Assembly (NCBI GenBank): GCA_910578495.1
Contig: CAJTRE010000037.1
Span: 1 to 21,017, forward strand
Origin: an uncultured Dorea sp.
GTDB taxonomy: Bacteria > Bacillota > Clostridia > Lachnospirales > Lachnospiraceae
Direction: 5' to 3'
Length of the DNA: 21,017 nt
Below, in pieces: positions 7,704 to 15,625 of this stretch; positions within the stretch are counted from its first letter, which is position 1; the number at the start of each line of letters is the position of its first letter. Position numbers and translations under genes: made by a program. The notes under the pieces are model-generated. The model had not been told where the DNA came from, ran no database searches, and worked only from the letters and a program-made list of their open reading frames with translations.

Positions 7704-9032
7704 TTAACGCTGATATTTTATCATTATTTTAAAATACATCCACAAAAGAAGCCCTCCTGCAAGCACCCATGCGGCCGGACTGGCAAGACAGATTCCGACA
7801 TAGCTTCCAAAATGCGACGCAATAAGTGCCGCGCCGCTTCGTCCGATAAGCTCCGCAATACCGGCAGTCATCGGCAGAATTCCATAGCCCATCCCTTGGA
7901 TTCCATTTCGATAAATATTCACAAATGCCAAAGGAATGAAAGAAATCCCCACACATTTCAGATAAATATCCACATATCTCATGATTTCTCCTACATTTTC
8001 AGAAATAAACAGTACGGTCATCTCTTTTCCCACGAAGAAAATAACAACACCTGTAACAACTGCGTAGACGACTCCCATCCATGAAGCGTTTCGAAATCCC
8101 TGACGAATGCGGTCTACCTTCCCTGCGCCCGTATTCTGTGCACAATACGTCGCCATCGTTGTTCCGAGAGCAATATATGCCTGAGTTACCAACATCTCTA
8201 TCTTGGATGCCGCCGCAAATCCTGCTGCCGCCACAGAACCTAAAATATTAAGCGCAGACTGCACTACGATTGTCCCGATTGCGGTAATGGAAAACTGAAG
8301 CGCCATGGGAATCCCTATTCCTATCTGCCATTTAACAAGACTTCCATTCAGTTTCCAGTCTTCTTTTGACAGACGAAGTTCGGGTACTTTCCTTATAATA
8401 TAGAGCAGACACAAAATCCCTGAAATCCCCTGTGAAATGACAGTTGCATAAGCGGCTCCTGCCACTCCCATGTGAAACACAATGATAAACACAAGATCCA
8501 GTATGATATTTAATAACGCCGACAAAATCAGAAAATACAGCGGTCTCTTACTGTCACCCAAAGCTCTCAAAATACTTGCCAAAAGATTGTAAAGTACCTG
8601 TGCCGCGATTCCACCGCAAATAACCATTATGTAACTATATGCTTCCTGATACATATCCCCGGGCGTATTCATCCAATGCAAAATATCTTTCATCATCACC
8701 ATACTTGCCGCCGTCATAAGCACAGAGACTATCGTACTAAGAATCGCCGCCGACGCCACAGACTGACGCATTGCTTTTAAGTTTCCGGCTCCGTAATGCT
8801 GAGCTGTTACCACCGTAAATCCAGCCGTAAGCCCCATCAAAAATCCAAGAATCAAAAACATCAGCGTCCCACAGGAGCCAACGGCGGCAAGCGCTGCATT
8901 TCCGACAAATTTACCCACGATCACAGTATCTACCATACTATATAACTGCTGAAAGATATTTCCGATAAAAATCGGTATCGTAAAATTTAAAATAATCTTA
9001 GAAGGTTTCCCTGTAGTCATATCTCTTTCCAT
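7704..9032 (-). CDS. MATE-family multidrug efflux transporter
   Basis: A 442-residue, 12-membrane-segment cation antiporter of the MATE family (MatE domain in two copies, about residues 15-175 and 240-400). Typical features are the N-terminal FTIPIFIGNIFQQLYSMVDTV and VGKFVGNAALAAVG, the GLTAGFTVVTAQHYGA loop, LGDSKRPLYFL at the mid-point, and NTGAGKVDRIRQG in the second half. Length is normal. The start is ATG at 9032 with GGAGAGG ahead. It follows the GH127 gene by 59 bp in the same direction, so the two could be co-transcribed. Substrate unknown. It is intact, unlike the other MATE gene at 11424-12532. Confidence 0.93.
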   Translation of the reverse strand: MERDMTTGKPSKIILNFTIPIFIGNIFQQLYSMVDTVIVGKFVGNAALAAVGSCGTLMFLILGFLMGLTAGFTVVTAQHYGAGNLKAMRQSVASAAILSTIVSVLMTAASMVMMKDILHWMNTPGDMYQEAYSYIMVICGGIAAQVLYNLLASILRALGDSKRPLYFLILSALLNIILDLVFIIVFHMGVAGAAYATVISQGISGILCLLYIIRKVPELRLSKEDWKLNGSLVKWQIGIGIPMALQFSITAIGTIVVQSALNILGSVAAAGFAAASKIEMLVTQAYIALGTTMATYCAQNTGAGKVDRIRQGFRNASWMGVVYAVVTGVVIFFVGKEMTVLFISENVGEIMRYVDIYLKCVGISFIPLAFVNIYRNGIQGMGYGILPMTAGIAELIGRSGAALIASHFGSYVGICLASPAAWVLAGGLLLWMYFKIMIKYQR

Positions 9033-9091
9033 ATTGCTGCCTCTCCTTCTTTTTCAACTCAATGTACAAAAACAGAACTCTTTTTTAGCGT

Positions 9092-11323
9092 TTATTTTCT
9101 AAAATAAACATGATACGGCTCCTCATCTACTATTGCAAGCGGAACCATCTCCACCCCATTTGCTTCAAAATGAAGTATTTCTTCCTTCTTATGAATATCA
9201 TTAAGCGCCAGTGCCTTTAAATACTCCTTTTCTTTTGAACGCGCCGCAAGAATATAAGGTCCATATGCTATGTTCACAAAACTGTCCTGTGAATTACTTC
9301 CGAGAATACGAAGCCGCATCGGCATTTTGATGATAATTTCATCTCCCGCCCGACAGATATTGGGGACCTTAAAGTACCCTTTTTCCAATTTTGCTTCTAC
9401 GGTCTTCCCATTTACGGATACAGCAAATTCTTCCTGTACCCAATTGGGAATATGAATCTGCAGCGCTTTATTCATGTCTCCCTCACAGAAAATTCTAACC
9501 GTATCTTCAGACAGATTCTGTATCCTGATATTAATATCCCCCAACAATTCAGACGCAATCAAAAGATTCACATATACATTTTTCTCGTTATATGAATAAA
9601 TATTTTCCATATAGCGAAAACGGCTTTCCATACCGGTTCCATGACAGCATGTGTTCTCTACGGTAGAATATTCCTTACTTTCACCCGGTCCCAAAGGCAT
9701 GAAATATGTTGTTCCTCCATCCGGTTTATGACTGCTGGAGGCAAGAATGTGATTACGAAGTACATTATCATAGTAATCCATCATTGCTCCATCCGCTGTA
9801 TATGCAAATATCTGCCCTGTCAATCGAAGCATATTATAGCTCGCACAACTTTCTGCCGTCTTTTCTGACAGATATTCACAGACACTCTCTGCGCGGTGGA
9901 ACATCTCCGTCTCTCCAACACCACCCATACAATAGACGTGTCCGCTGGTTACAATCTCCCAGAAATGCTTCCCGATTTTCCAGTATTTTAACTCGCCTGT
10001 TGTCCGAAACATCTCCATCGCACCAATAATTTGTGGAATATGTTGATTGGCATGTATATCCTCCAGCGTATCAAGTTTCTGTTCCATAGGGTAAAACAAC
10101 TTCTCATTGTCAAATAGCCTTGCCGATAAGAGATACTTTTCGCGGCCTGTCATCCTATGAATTTTCACCATGATTCCCAGCATTCCACCATATTCTCCGG
10201 CAATATACATTGACCACATTTTGTCCAAAGTTTCTTTTGAAAGCCGCGAAAGTCTATCATATACCCAATCCCCCATCAATTCAAGCACTTCTCTTGCTTT
10301 TTCTTCTCCTGCAATTTCATAGCAGTCATAAAGCCCTGACATAATTTTATCCAACGTATAGTACGGCGCCCATATTTCCGGATATTTTACAAACTGTTCC
10401 AGAAGATCAAACTGCTCTTCGGAATATGCGCTTAAAAATCCTCGATGGTACTTTCCTGACTTTGCAAATTCCTCCTGACATTTCTTCAATTCATTAACCA
10501 TATAATGAATCTTCTTCAAGAAACGCTCATCACAAGTTGCGCCCCAGGCAAGCGCAAGTCCTGACAGATAATGTCCTGTTGTATGTCCTTTCAGCTTACA
10601 AGCCTCCTCATCCCACCCGGTCATCGGCGGGGCATCTAATGTATCCAAACCACATGCTTTCCGGAAATTATAAAGCATCTGATCATCATTACAATGCAGC
10701 AAATATTCAAGCATGAGCTGTTGATGTTCATAATAAAGAGTTCCTTTTTGAAGCCTCACAGAATGAATGGGAAAGAACTTTATCTTTTCCATAGGAACCT
10801 CTTCCTCTTGTTTCCAACAACGTATTACCGCCTCTGCTGTCTTATCAGAGCCTGCAATCACACCTTTTACAACTATATTTTCTTGTATATCTTTCAAATC
10901 ATGCTCTTCCCATTTCACCCGGGCTGTCATTCTCCGGCCATCCTCACAATCCACCACTACTACAGAAGGCAACGTAATTTCATTCCCTGGCTTTACAAAT
11001 AATTCTACTTGATGTATCTTTACAATAACCATTTCCTTTTCTCGTTGAAGTACAGTGGCAGCGAATTCCCTTTCATCCGTATTCTCTTCATAGACAGCCG
11101 TCACCCTCAATATAACCTTACGATTTCCCATGCCATACAGAGGCCTGTTTACTTTTCCATTTTCATCAATAAAACGACTTTCTCCTGTGCTCCATACAAA
11201 ACGCGAGCCATATTTTCCATTCTCCGGCAGTTTCAAATCATCATCCACTGTATTCAGATTACCAATATAAATCGAATTCAAATCTGCCTGCACAATATCC
11301 TGTGCCGTTTGTTTTTTATTCAT
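9092..11323 (-). CDS. GH127 beta-L-arabinofuranosidase-like glycoside hydrolase with N-terminal Ig-like domains
   Basis: A 743-residue protein. Residues about 28-95 look like an atrophied bacterial Ig domain (LKLPENGKYGS...VWSTGESRFIDENGKV). Residues about 103-168 look like a Big_4 domain. The rest is the GH127 (DUF1680) catalytic region. The family's zinc/catalytic residues are present: ExC in AESCASYN (Glu491, Cys493) and the Cys pair in NTCCHGTGME (Cys559, Cys560). In the GH127 enzyme HypBA1 the matching Glu is the acid/base and one Cys the nucleophile, removing terminal beta-L-arabinofuranose. No signal peptide or membrane anchor is seen, and an in-frame TAG sits two codons before ATG 11323, so it appears cytosolic. 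Ribosome binding site AAGGTGAT. Exact sugar specificity is inference. Confidence 0.88.
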   Translation of the reverse strand: MNKKQTAQDIVQADLNSIYIGNLNTVDDDLKLPENGKYGSRFVWSTGESRFIDENGKVNRPLYGMGNRKVILRVTAVYEENTDEREFAATVLQREKEMVIVKIHQVELFVKPGNEITLPSVVVVDCEDGRRMTARVKWEEHDLKDIQENIVVKGVIAGSDKTAEAVIRCWKQEEEVPMEKIKFFPIHSVRLQKGTLYYEHQQLMLEYLLHCNDDQMLYNFRKACGLDTLDAPPMTGWDEEACKLKGHTTGHYLSGLALAWGATCDERFLKKIHYMVNELKKCQEEFAKSGKYHRGFLSAYSEEQFDLLEQFVKYPEIWAPYYTLDKIMSGLYDCYEIAGEEKAREVLELMGDWVYDRLSRLSKETLDKMWSMYIAGEYGGMLGIMVKIHRMTGREKYLLSARLFDNEKLFYPMEQKLDTLEDIHANQHIPQIIGAMEMFRTTGELKYWKIGKHFWEIVTSGHVYCMGGVGETEMFHRAESVCEYLSEKTAESCASYNMLRLTGQIFAYTADGAMMDYYDNVLRNHILASSSHKPDGGTTYFMPLGPGESKEYSTVENTCCHGTGMESRFRYMENIYSYNEKNVYVNLLIASELLGDINIRIQNLSEDTVRIFCEGDMNKALQIHIPNWVQEEFAVSVNGKTVEAKLEKGYFKVPNICRAGDEIIIKMPMRLRILGSNSQDSFVNIAYGPYILAARSKEKEYLKALALNDIHKKEEILHFEANGVEMVPLAIVDEEPYHVYFRK

Positions 11324-11370
11324 TTTCTATCACCTTACTATCACACATCCTATCAGTTTTATTTCTTTTT

Positions 11371-11379
11371 ATAATATCA
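11371..11379 (-). promoter_or_regulatory. Candidate extended -10 promoter of the GH127 gene
   Basis: On the minus strand TGATATTAT combines a TGn element with TATTAT, about 50 bp before the GH127 start. The -35 region (TTAGAT, 18 bp upstream) is weak. It lies in the short AT-rich gap after the broken MATE gene. Confidence 0.35.
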
Positions 11380-11423
11380 TATTTGATCCCAAAAATCTAA
11401 AAAATATCTATTGATACATTTTA

Positions 11424-12532
11424 TTACGACAGTTCCTGCTTATCCACACGCTGTTTTAACACCAAAGCTAAAATAGCAGACAAAATTCTTGCAAAAACTG
11501 TACTCCACCAAATCATAACCTGACCCCCAAATAATGGCGGTAAAATAAGCATCAACACCAACATGAAGATCGGTTCTATGAACGTCAGAATATAAGAATA
11601 AATACTCTTTTCCGTTGCATAAAAGCTTGCTGTGGTGATACGAAGAATTGCAACAAATGGTACGGAAACCAAGAAAATAGGCATGATTTTCGCAATCTCA
11701 ACATTTACTTCACTTGATGCACCGAATAATGTTCCAAGACTTCCCTTTGTCACATACATAATAATGCAGCCAACAACAGACAGAGCAAATGCAAATCCAT
11801 AAGCTAACTTTCGTACATATTTCAAATCATCCCCGTTTTTTTCACCATAACATTGGCTGAGCAGCGGCTGGCTTCCATCTCCAACTCCCTGCAAAATCAA
11901 ATAAATGATACAAATGACATATGCTATACACGCATAAGTTGCAATTGCAGGTTCCCCTCCATAAGAAACAGAAAAACGGTTGATAATGATCAAAGAAATA
12001 TTCGGTGACATCGCAAGTCCAAACTAATATTTGTCACAAAACCTGCAATCATAGAAACCATTGCATAAAAAGAACCTCCATGATTACGGATAAAGGGAAC
12101 CAGTCCTGTTCCAATCACCTGCAGCGCCACACCTATTGCAATCACCGCAATATATTCTTCCCCTAAAGAAAGAAGCTGCCCTCTTGCCCCTAACAGCCTT
12201 AAAAGGGGACCGTTTAAAAAGAAGATTGCAACTGTCAGGATTATGCTCGAAATAATTAAGAGCCATAACGCACCCGCTGTAAACTCTTTTGCCTCTGCCT
12301 CTTTCTTTTCCGCTTTGTTAATCGAATAATAAATCGCACCGCCCATGCCGAGTCCGGTTCCTAACGCCTGAATGACAGCCATAATCGGATATGCGATATT
12401 TACGGCTGAAAGCCCCAAGTCACCGATACTGTTTCCGACAAAAAATTCATCTACAATCGTATAAATCCCTGACAATGCAAAGGATAATACAGAAGGTATT
12501 ACATATTTAAAAAAAGTTTTTACATTACGCAT
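11424..12532 (-). pseudogene. MATE-family efflux transporter pseudogene (internal deletion plus frame change)
   Basis: The 5' part (12532 to about 12020) encodes a normal MATE N-terminus: KTFFKYVIPSVLSFALSGIY, TIVDEFFVGNSIGDLGLSAV, then a first half of about 170 residues ending FVTNISLDL. The 3' part (about 12029 to 11424, another frame) resumes with FGLAMSPNISLIIINRFSVS and continues to the end (ILQGVGDGSQPLLSQCYGE and later segments). Together they give only about 365 residues against the usual 440-460. The residues normally found between the first-half end and the FGLAMSP block are missing. So this is a deletion of very roughly 200-300 bp that also shifted the frame, not a simple indel. 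The junction is near 12020-12030 (TTTGGACT). A strong promoter with a MarR-type operator still precedes it. Confidence 0.85.
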
Positions 12533-12582
12533 TTGTTTTACTACTCCTCCCCGCCTTATTTTGGTCCGTACATGTACTATAT

Positions 12583-12612
12583 AGTATAGTCTGTATACGT
12601 ACTAATTGTCAA
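12583..12612 (-). promoter_or_regulatory. Promoter of the MATE pseudogene with MarR-type operator
   Basis: Minus-strand TTGACA (-35, 12607-12612) and TATACT (-10, 12583-12588) are separated by 18 bp, a near-consensus sigma-A promoter. Between and over them, forward-strand 12585-12603 reads TATAGTCTGTATACGTACT, matching 16 of 19 bases of the site in the marR promoter (13693-13711). Next to it are perfect palindromes at 12575-12586 (TACTATATAGTA) and 12568-12577 (GTACATGTAC), possibly part of a second, inverted operator copy. Confidence 0.7.
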
Positions 12613-12680
12613 GAAAATTTTTTCTCTTTTAGTTCATGAAAACCATACAAGCATAGCGAACACTTTCCGGGTTTATCATT

Positions 12681-12703
12681 CAAAACGTTCACTGAACCGT
12701 TTT
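12681..12703. other. Imperfect AT-rich inverted repeat between eamA and the MATE pseudogene
   Basis: Forward AAAACGTTCA is followed within a few bases by TGAACCGTTTT, giving a hairpin with one bulged base and A/T-rich ends. It lies just beyond the eamA terminator and could be a second, weaker terminator or a protein site. Nothing else is seen in 12620-12720. Confidence 0.25.
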
Positions 12704-12720
12704 ATCACATGCTTGGCAAC

Positions 12721-12753
12721 AAAAAATACACCGGCACATGGCTTGCGGTGTAT
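12721..12753 (-). terminator. Rho-independent terminator of the marR-eamA unit
   Basis: On the minus strand ATACACCG (12753-12746) pairs with CGGTGTAT (12733-12726) across a 12-base loop and is followed directly by a run of six T. It lies about 40 bp after the eamA stop and separates marR-eamA from the MATE promoter. Confidence 0.8.
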
Positions 12754-12794
12754 TATGTATATTTCATAAAAGAGAGCTTTCATTTCAAATAAAA

Positions 12795-13213
12795 TTATAT
12801 AACCATAAACAATGTTCCTGCACCAATTAGTATGCAGCCAATCAATGATTTTACCTTAAATTCTTCATGAAGAAAAACAAATGCCAGTAAAAGGGTAATC
12901 ACAACACTCAGCTTATCAATCGGCACTACCTTAGAAGCCTCCCCATCTGCAATGCCCGGTAATAACAGAGCCATGACGCCCCGGTTGCCAACCCGGAAAG
13001 GATTAAGAAAACCCAACTTTTTTTACTAATCTCTGTTATGCCATTCTGTGTATTGGTCAAAAATACCATTCCCCATGACATGACAACAACTACAACCGTC
13101 CGTATTGCTGTAGCAAGATTTGAATTAACGCCCTCTATACCAATTTTAGCCAGTATAGATGTTAGCGCCGCAAACAGCGCAGACAGTATTGCAAATAAAA
13201 ACCACATCTTCAT
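12795..13213 (-). pseudogene. Single-domain EamA-family transporter, one-base frameshift
   Basis: The reading frame from ATG 13213 encodes a typical EamA start (WFLFAILSALFAALTSILAK) and runs to WLCYYRALQMG. It then goes out of frame in a G run (CCCC on the forward strand, 12941-12944). Adding one G restores ALQMGEASKVVPIDKLSVVI and the conserved tail to the stop at 12795. The repaired protein would be about 139 residues with four or five membrane segments, the normal size for half-size EamA/DMT transporters that work as dimers. It starts 12 bp after marR with GGAGG ahead, so it is the second gene of the marR operon. A single homopolymer change could also be a sequencing error or a phase switch. 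Confidence 0.85.
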
Positions 13214-13225
13214 CCGCCTCCAATC

Positions 13226-13657
13226 TCACATCTCCTTTTCCATTTCTTTTTCAAGCACATGATTAAACAATGTAATATCGTCAATCATCTGCTGCACCCT
13301 GTCACTTCCCATAATCTGATACACACGATGTTCCAACTCCTGCAAAGGTGTAATAAGTTCATTGGAATAGGCAGCTCCTTTTTCTGTTAATATAATTCGT
13401 TTTTCCCGGCGATCCTGAGGACCAGGAACAAGCTCTATATATCCCTTTTCTTTCAAAGAACGAATCACACTATTGACCGTCTGTTTTGTCAATCCGGTGC
13501 AAATACAAATTTTTTTCTGCGTCATTTCCTCTTGTCCTTCCAAAGCATAGAGAACAAATAACAGATAGTAATTGACATTCTTTGAAGCTGCCCAAGAACT
13601 GTATAATCCGTTTGCTTGTCCCCATACTCCCCATAATTTCTGTGCATCTGTAGACAT
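13226..13657 (-). CDS. MarR-family transcriptional regulator
   Basis: A 143-residue winged-helix repressor. Residues about 28-50 form the entry helix (NVNYYLLFVLYALEG), then the helix-turn-helix (MTQKKICICTGLTKQTVNSV with IRSLKEKGYIELV) and the wing with the family signature DRREKRIILTEKG. The N- and C-terminal helices mediate dimerisation. It is co-directional with the frameshifted eamA gene (12 bp apart). The operator-like repeat inside its own promoter, shared with the MATE promoter, suggests it represses itself and the pump. The start is ATG at 13657 with AGGAGG ahead. The inducer is unknown. Confidence 0.93.
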   Translation of the reverse strand: MSTDAQKLWGVWGQANGLYSSWAASKNVNYYLLFVLYALEGQEEMTQKKICICTGLTKQTVNSVIRSLKEKGYIELVPGPQDRREKRIILTEKGAAYSNELITPLQELEHRVYQIMGSDRVQQMIDDITLFNHVLEKEMEKEM

Positions 13658-13690
13658 AATTATCCCTCCTGGTTCATCTTGTTAATCTTT

Positions 13691-13719
13691 ATTATAGTAT
13701 TTATACATACTTTCATCAA
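13691..13719 (-). promoter_or_regulatory. marR promoter with autoregulatory operator
   Basis: Minus-strand TTGATG (13714-13719) and a perfect TATAAT (13691-13696) are 17 bp apart. Forward 13693-13711 reads TATAGTATTTATACATACT, which contains the inverted arms AGTAT/ATACT and fills the spacer. It matches the MATE-promoter site at 12585-12603 in 16 of 19 positions. Confidence 0.75.
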
Positions 13720-13862
13720 GACTTTTAGACAAATGTAACCTTGTTAATTCTACATTCATATTATATATACATTCATAATAGTCTTCCACCGAATCAAACA
13801 GATAACCTATTGAGTTGTAAAGAGCGTCTGGAAACAATGAAGATACAGTTGGAGCCGAATTG

Positions 13863-14327
13863 TTATTCTAGTAATTCCATTTCATTATTCATTTTTATAA
13901 ATCCATATTTTTCATATAACGGTCGCCCCATATCCGTTGCTTCCAATGAAATCGACGAGATACCTTTGCTTTTAATATCTTTAATCAGTATATCTAATGT
14001 TTGATAGGCAATTCCCTTTCTTCTGAATTTAGGATTAGTATACATATTCATTATGTACGCCTTGTTTCCGCTCGGATTGTGATAGGTTGGCATCACTTGA
14101 AAAAAACTAACACCACCAGTTCCAATACAATGACTCTCATAAAAAACCAAATACGCAATATGAGAGCCATCACAAAGAGCTTTTTGATAATAGTCATACG
14201 ATTGTCTTTCTACTTCACTCATATCAGTATCAATGCAAAGTTTATTAGCTGCTCTTAATACCTCTATTCTTGTTTTTACCAATATATCTATATCTTCAAG
14301 CGTTGCTCTTTTATATGTTAAGTTCAT
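13863..14327 (-). CDS. GNAT-family N-acetyltransferase
   Basis: A 154-residue acetyltransferase with the Gcn5-related fold. It begins MNLTYKRATLEDIDILVKTR, the usual first strand and helix. Strand 4 with the following pyrophosphate loop is IMNMYTNPKFRRKGIAYQTL, the acetyl-CoA-binding motif A (R/Q-x-x-G-x-G/A). The late block GISSISLEATDMGRPLYEKY and GFIKMNNEMEL is the usual C-terminal motif B. The substrate cannot be told from sequence; small-molecule or protein amines are both possible. It is transcribed alone from its own promoter. The start is ATG at 14327 with AGGAG nine bases ahead. Confidence 0.9.
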   Translation of the reverse strand: MNLTYKRATLEDIDILVKTRIEVLRAANKLCIDTDMSEVERQSYDYYQKALCDGSHIAYLVFYESHCIGTGGVSFFQVMPTYHNPSGNKAYIMNMYTNPKFRRKGIAYQTLDILIKDIKSKGISSISLEATDMGRPLYEKYGFIKMNNEMELLE

Positions 14328-14368
14328 GTTGTATTTCTCCTGCCAATTCGTATTTGTTTATTTCTGTT

Positions 14369-14397
14369 ATTCTAGCAGATTTCGCAATCTTTGACAT
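14369..14397 (-). promoter_or_regulatory. GNAT promoter
   Basis: Minus-strand ATGTCA (-35, 14392-14397) and TAGAAT (-10, 14369-14374) are 17 bp apart, and TG one base before the -10 makes it an extended type. It lies about 45 bp before the GNAT start. Confidence 0.55.
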
Positions 14398-14469
14398 TAC
14401 TTTTCTCAAAAATTTAAGGACATACTGTAGTTACACAATATGCCCTCAATCACTCACAGCGTACCCTTT

Positions 14470-14574
14470 CTATTTTAAACAACAAGCAAATTCCTCGTTA
14501 AGAGATTGGGCATTTTTCTTTACCCAATACCCTACCCAATCTGTACCCAAACTAGCATGATATTTTGTGAGGTT
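14470..14574 (-). other. Protein-like open stretch without start codon, with TACCCAA repeats
   Basis: Between an upstream TAA (14575-14577) and a TAG (14470-14472), a 34-codon minus-strand frame reads like a real protein tail (SLGTDWVGYWV, then NEEFACCLK). It has no ATG, GTG or TTG with a ribosome binding site. On the forward strand the same DNA holds three TACCCAA copies at 14521, 14533 and 14544. It may be the tail of a lost gene (for example from a mobile element) or an intergenic repeat. The remainder of 14400-14612 shows nothing recognisable. Confidence 0.3.
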
Positions 14575-14612
14575 TTACAGTAGTTTATAACAATTCTTAC
14601 TATCGTTCTATT

Positions 14613-15137
14613 CTAAGTATCCTTTTCAGTTCCCCATACTTCATAATCATACTCAATAGGACTCATTTCCTTTTTTTCAACTAACTTGACCACAGCTTCT
14701 TGGAAACAAGAATATCTATAAGGAAGTTTAAATTCACTCTGTTTATAAAGAGAATTCGCCACAGCTCTTGTCTTTTTACTTACAATCTCTCAGTACATTT
14801 ATTTTTTTATTTACAACTAATCCAGTTACCATTTGCCTAGAATTAATAAGGGACAATCTTGTTTTCTGTGTATTAATCAAAAAACCGGATTTCTTAATAA
14901 TCTCTATTACTTCATCAAGAAAATTTTCCTGACACTCTGAAATTTTTTTATCATTTGTTGAAAAAATAAGATCATCTGCATATCTAGTAAATCCAATTTA
15001 TATTTTCGAGCAATTTTTAACAGTCGCATATCTATAATATTGCAAATTAAATTAGTGATTATTGGTGAACTTGGAGCTCCCTGCAGTAAACTTCCTTTAT
15101 AGCAAGTTAATTGTGCTAATATTGTTGCAACTTCAAT
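14613..15137 (-). pseudogene. Retron/Abi-type reverse transcriptase, 3' half only, with frameshifts
   Basis: Read on the minus strand with two frame changes, this gives the second half of a bacterial reverse transcriptase. The order is VATILAQLTCYKGSLLQGAP (motif 4 region; L in place of the usual P before QGAP), SSPIITNLICNIIDMRL, then FTRYADDLIFSTND (catalytic YADD, 14971-14982, one frame over), GFLINTQKTR, SRQMVTGLVVNKKINV, and after a second shift KKTRAVANSLYKQSEF, ending at TAG 14613. The first half, with the DIxxFF catalytic Asp, is absent, so the enzyme cannot be active. The first shift is a one-base loss in a T run (about 14990); the second is near 14800. No associated msr-msd RNA could be found. 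Confidence 0.85.
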
Positions 15138-15553
15138 TTCTAAAAGGAATGTATCCTTATCAATAAAGAAATGCATCTCACTATTTCTCAACTTATTCAG
15201 TAATGATAAAGCAGTTTTTACAAATGTTCCAATATTTTGGGCATAATATTCCGAAAATAAGTCATTTGTGATATCAATCATTTTATTAAATTCTATCGAA
15301 AAGAATTTCTTCATAGTCTGTTCATCCAAACCACTAAAATAATCATTTAAATCCTTGGAATTATAGAAATCTCTCGCTGACTATCCATCTGAATTGCATC
15401 CATTTTCAGTTGTATTACCCGATAATCCGTATTATTTAACTTTAACTGTTTAACAAATAATTCCACAGCATTATGAAGCGCAGATACAAAGTGTTTACGA
15501 TATTCTAAAGTTGCCTTTCCCTCTAAAATATAATCACAATATCTAATTGACAT
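15137..15553 (-). pseudogene. HEPN-type protein remnant with RNxxxH motif, fused by deletion to the reverse transcriptase
   Basis: ATG 15553 opens a frame beginning YCDYILEGKATLEY with SALHNAVELFVKQL, the helix pattern of HEPN-like proteins. It loses frame near 15345-15375. In the next frame come KDLNDYFSGLDEQTMKKFF, FNKMIDITNDLF and LLNKLRNSEMHFFIDKDTF. The RNSEMH string (15171-15188) fits the RNxxxH (Rx4-6H) signature of HEPN ribonucleases. At about 15137 the sequence changes abruptly into reverse-transcriptase sequence, which I read as a deletion scar joining two genes. HEPN assignment is by motif and helix pattern only, and no family name is known to me. Confidence 0.55.
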
Positions 15554-15625
15554 TGCCTATGTCTCAAGAGCATTATTCTGTAATATTTGATTTTTTATAT
15601 AAGCCTTTTATTTACTTTCTCCATT

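Noticed and set aside
9706..10029. 107-codon plus-strand ORF opposite the GH127 core
   Set aside because: It covers the strand opposite the catalytic motifs and has no recognisable features.
11009..11374. 121-codon plus-strand ORF opposite the start of the GH127 gene
   Set aside because: Low-complexity hydrophobic translation caused by AT-rich coding DNA on the other strand; no ribosome binding site.
12681..12703. Second terminator or operator hairpin
   Set aside because: The stem has a bulge and no clear T run beyond it; listed only as an inverted repeat of unknown role.
14521..14552. CRISPR-like repeats (TACCCAA x3)
   Set aside because: Units are only 7 bp with 4-5 bp between them, far too short for a CRISPR array.
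14613..15553. Active retron or diversity-generating element
   Set aside because: The reverse transcriptase lacks its first half and has two frameshifts, and no msr-msd, template repeat or accessory gene is visible.
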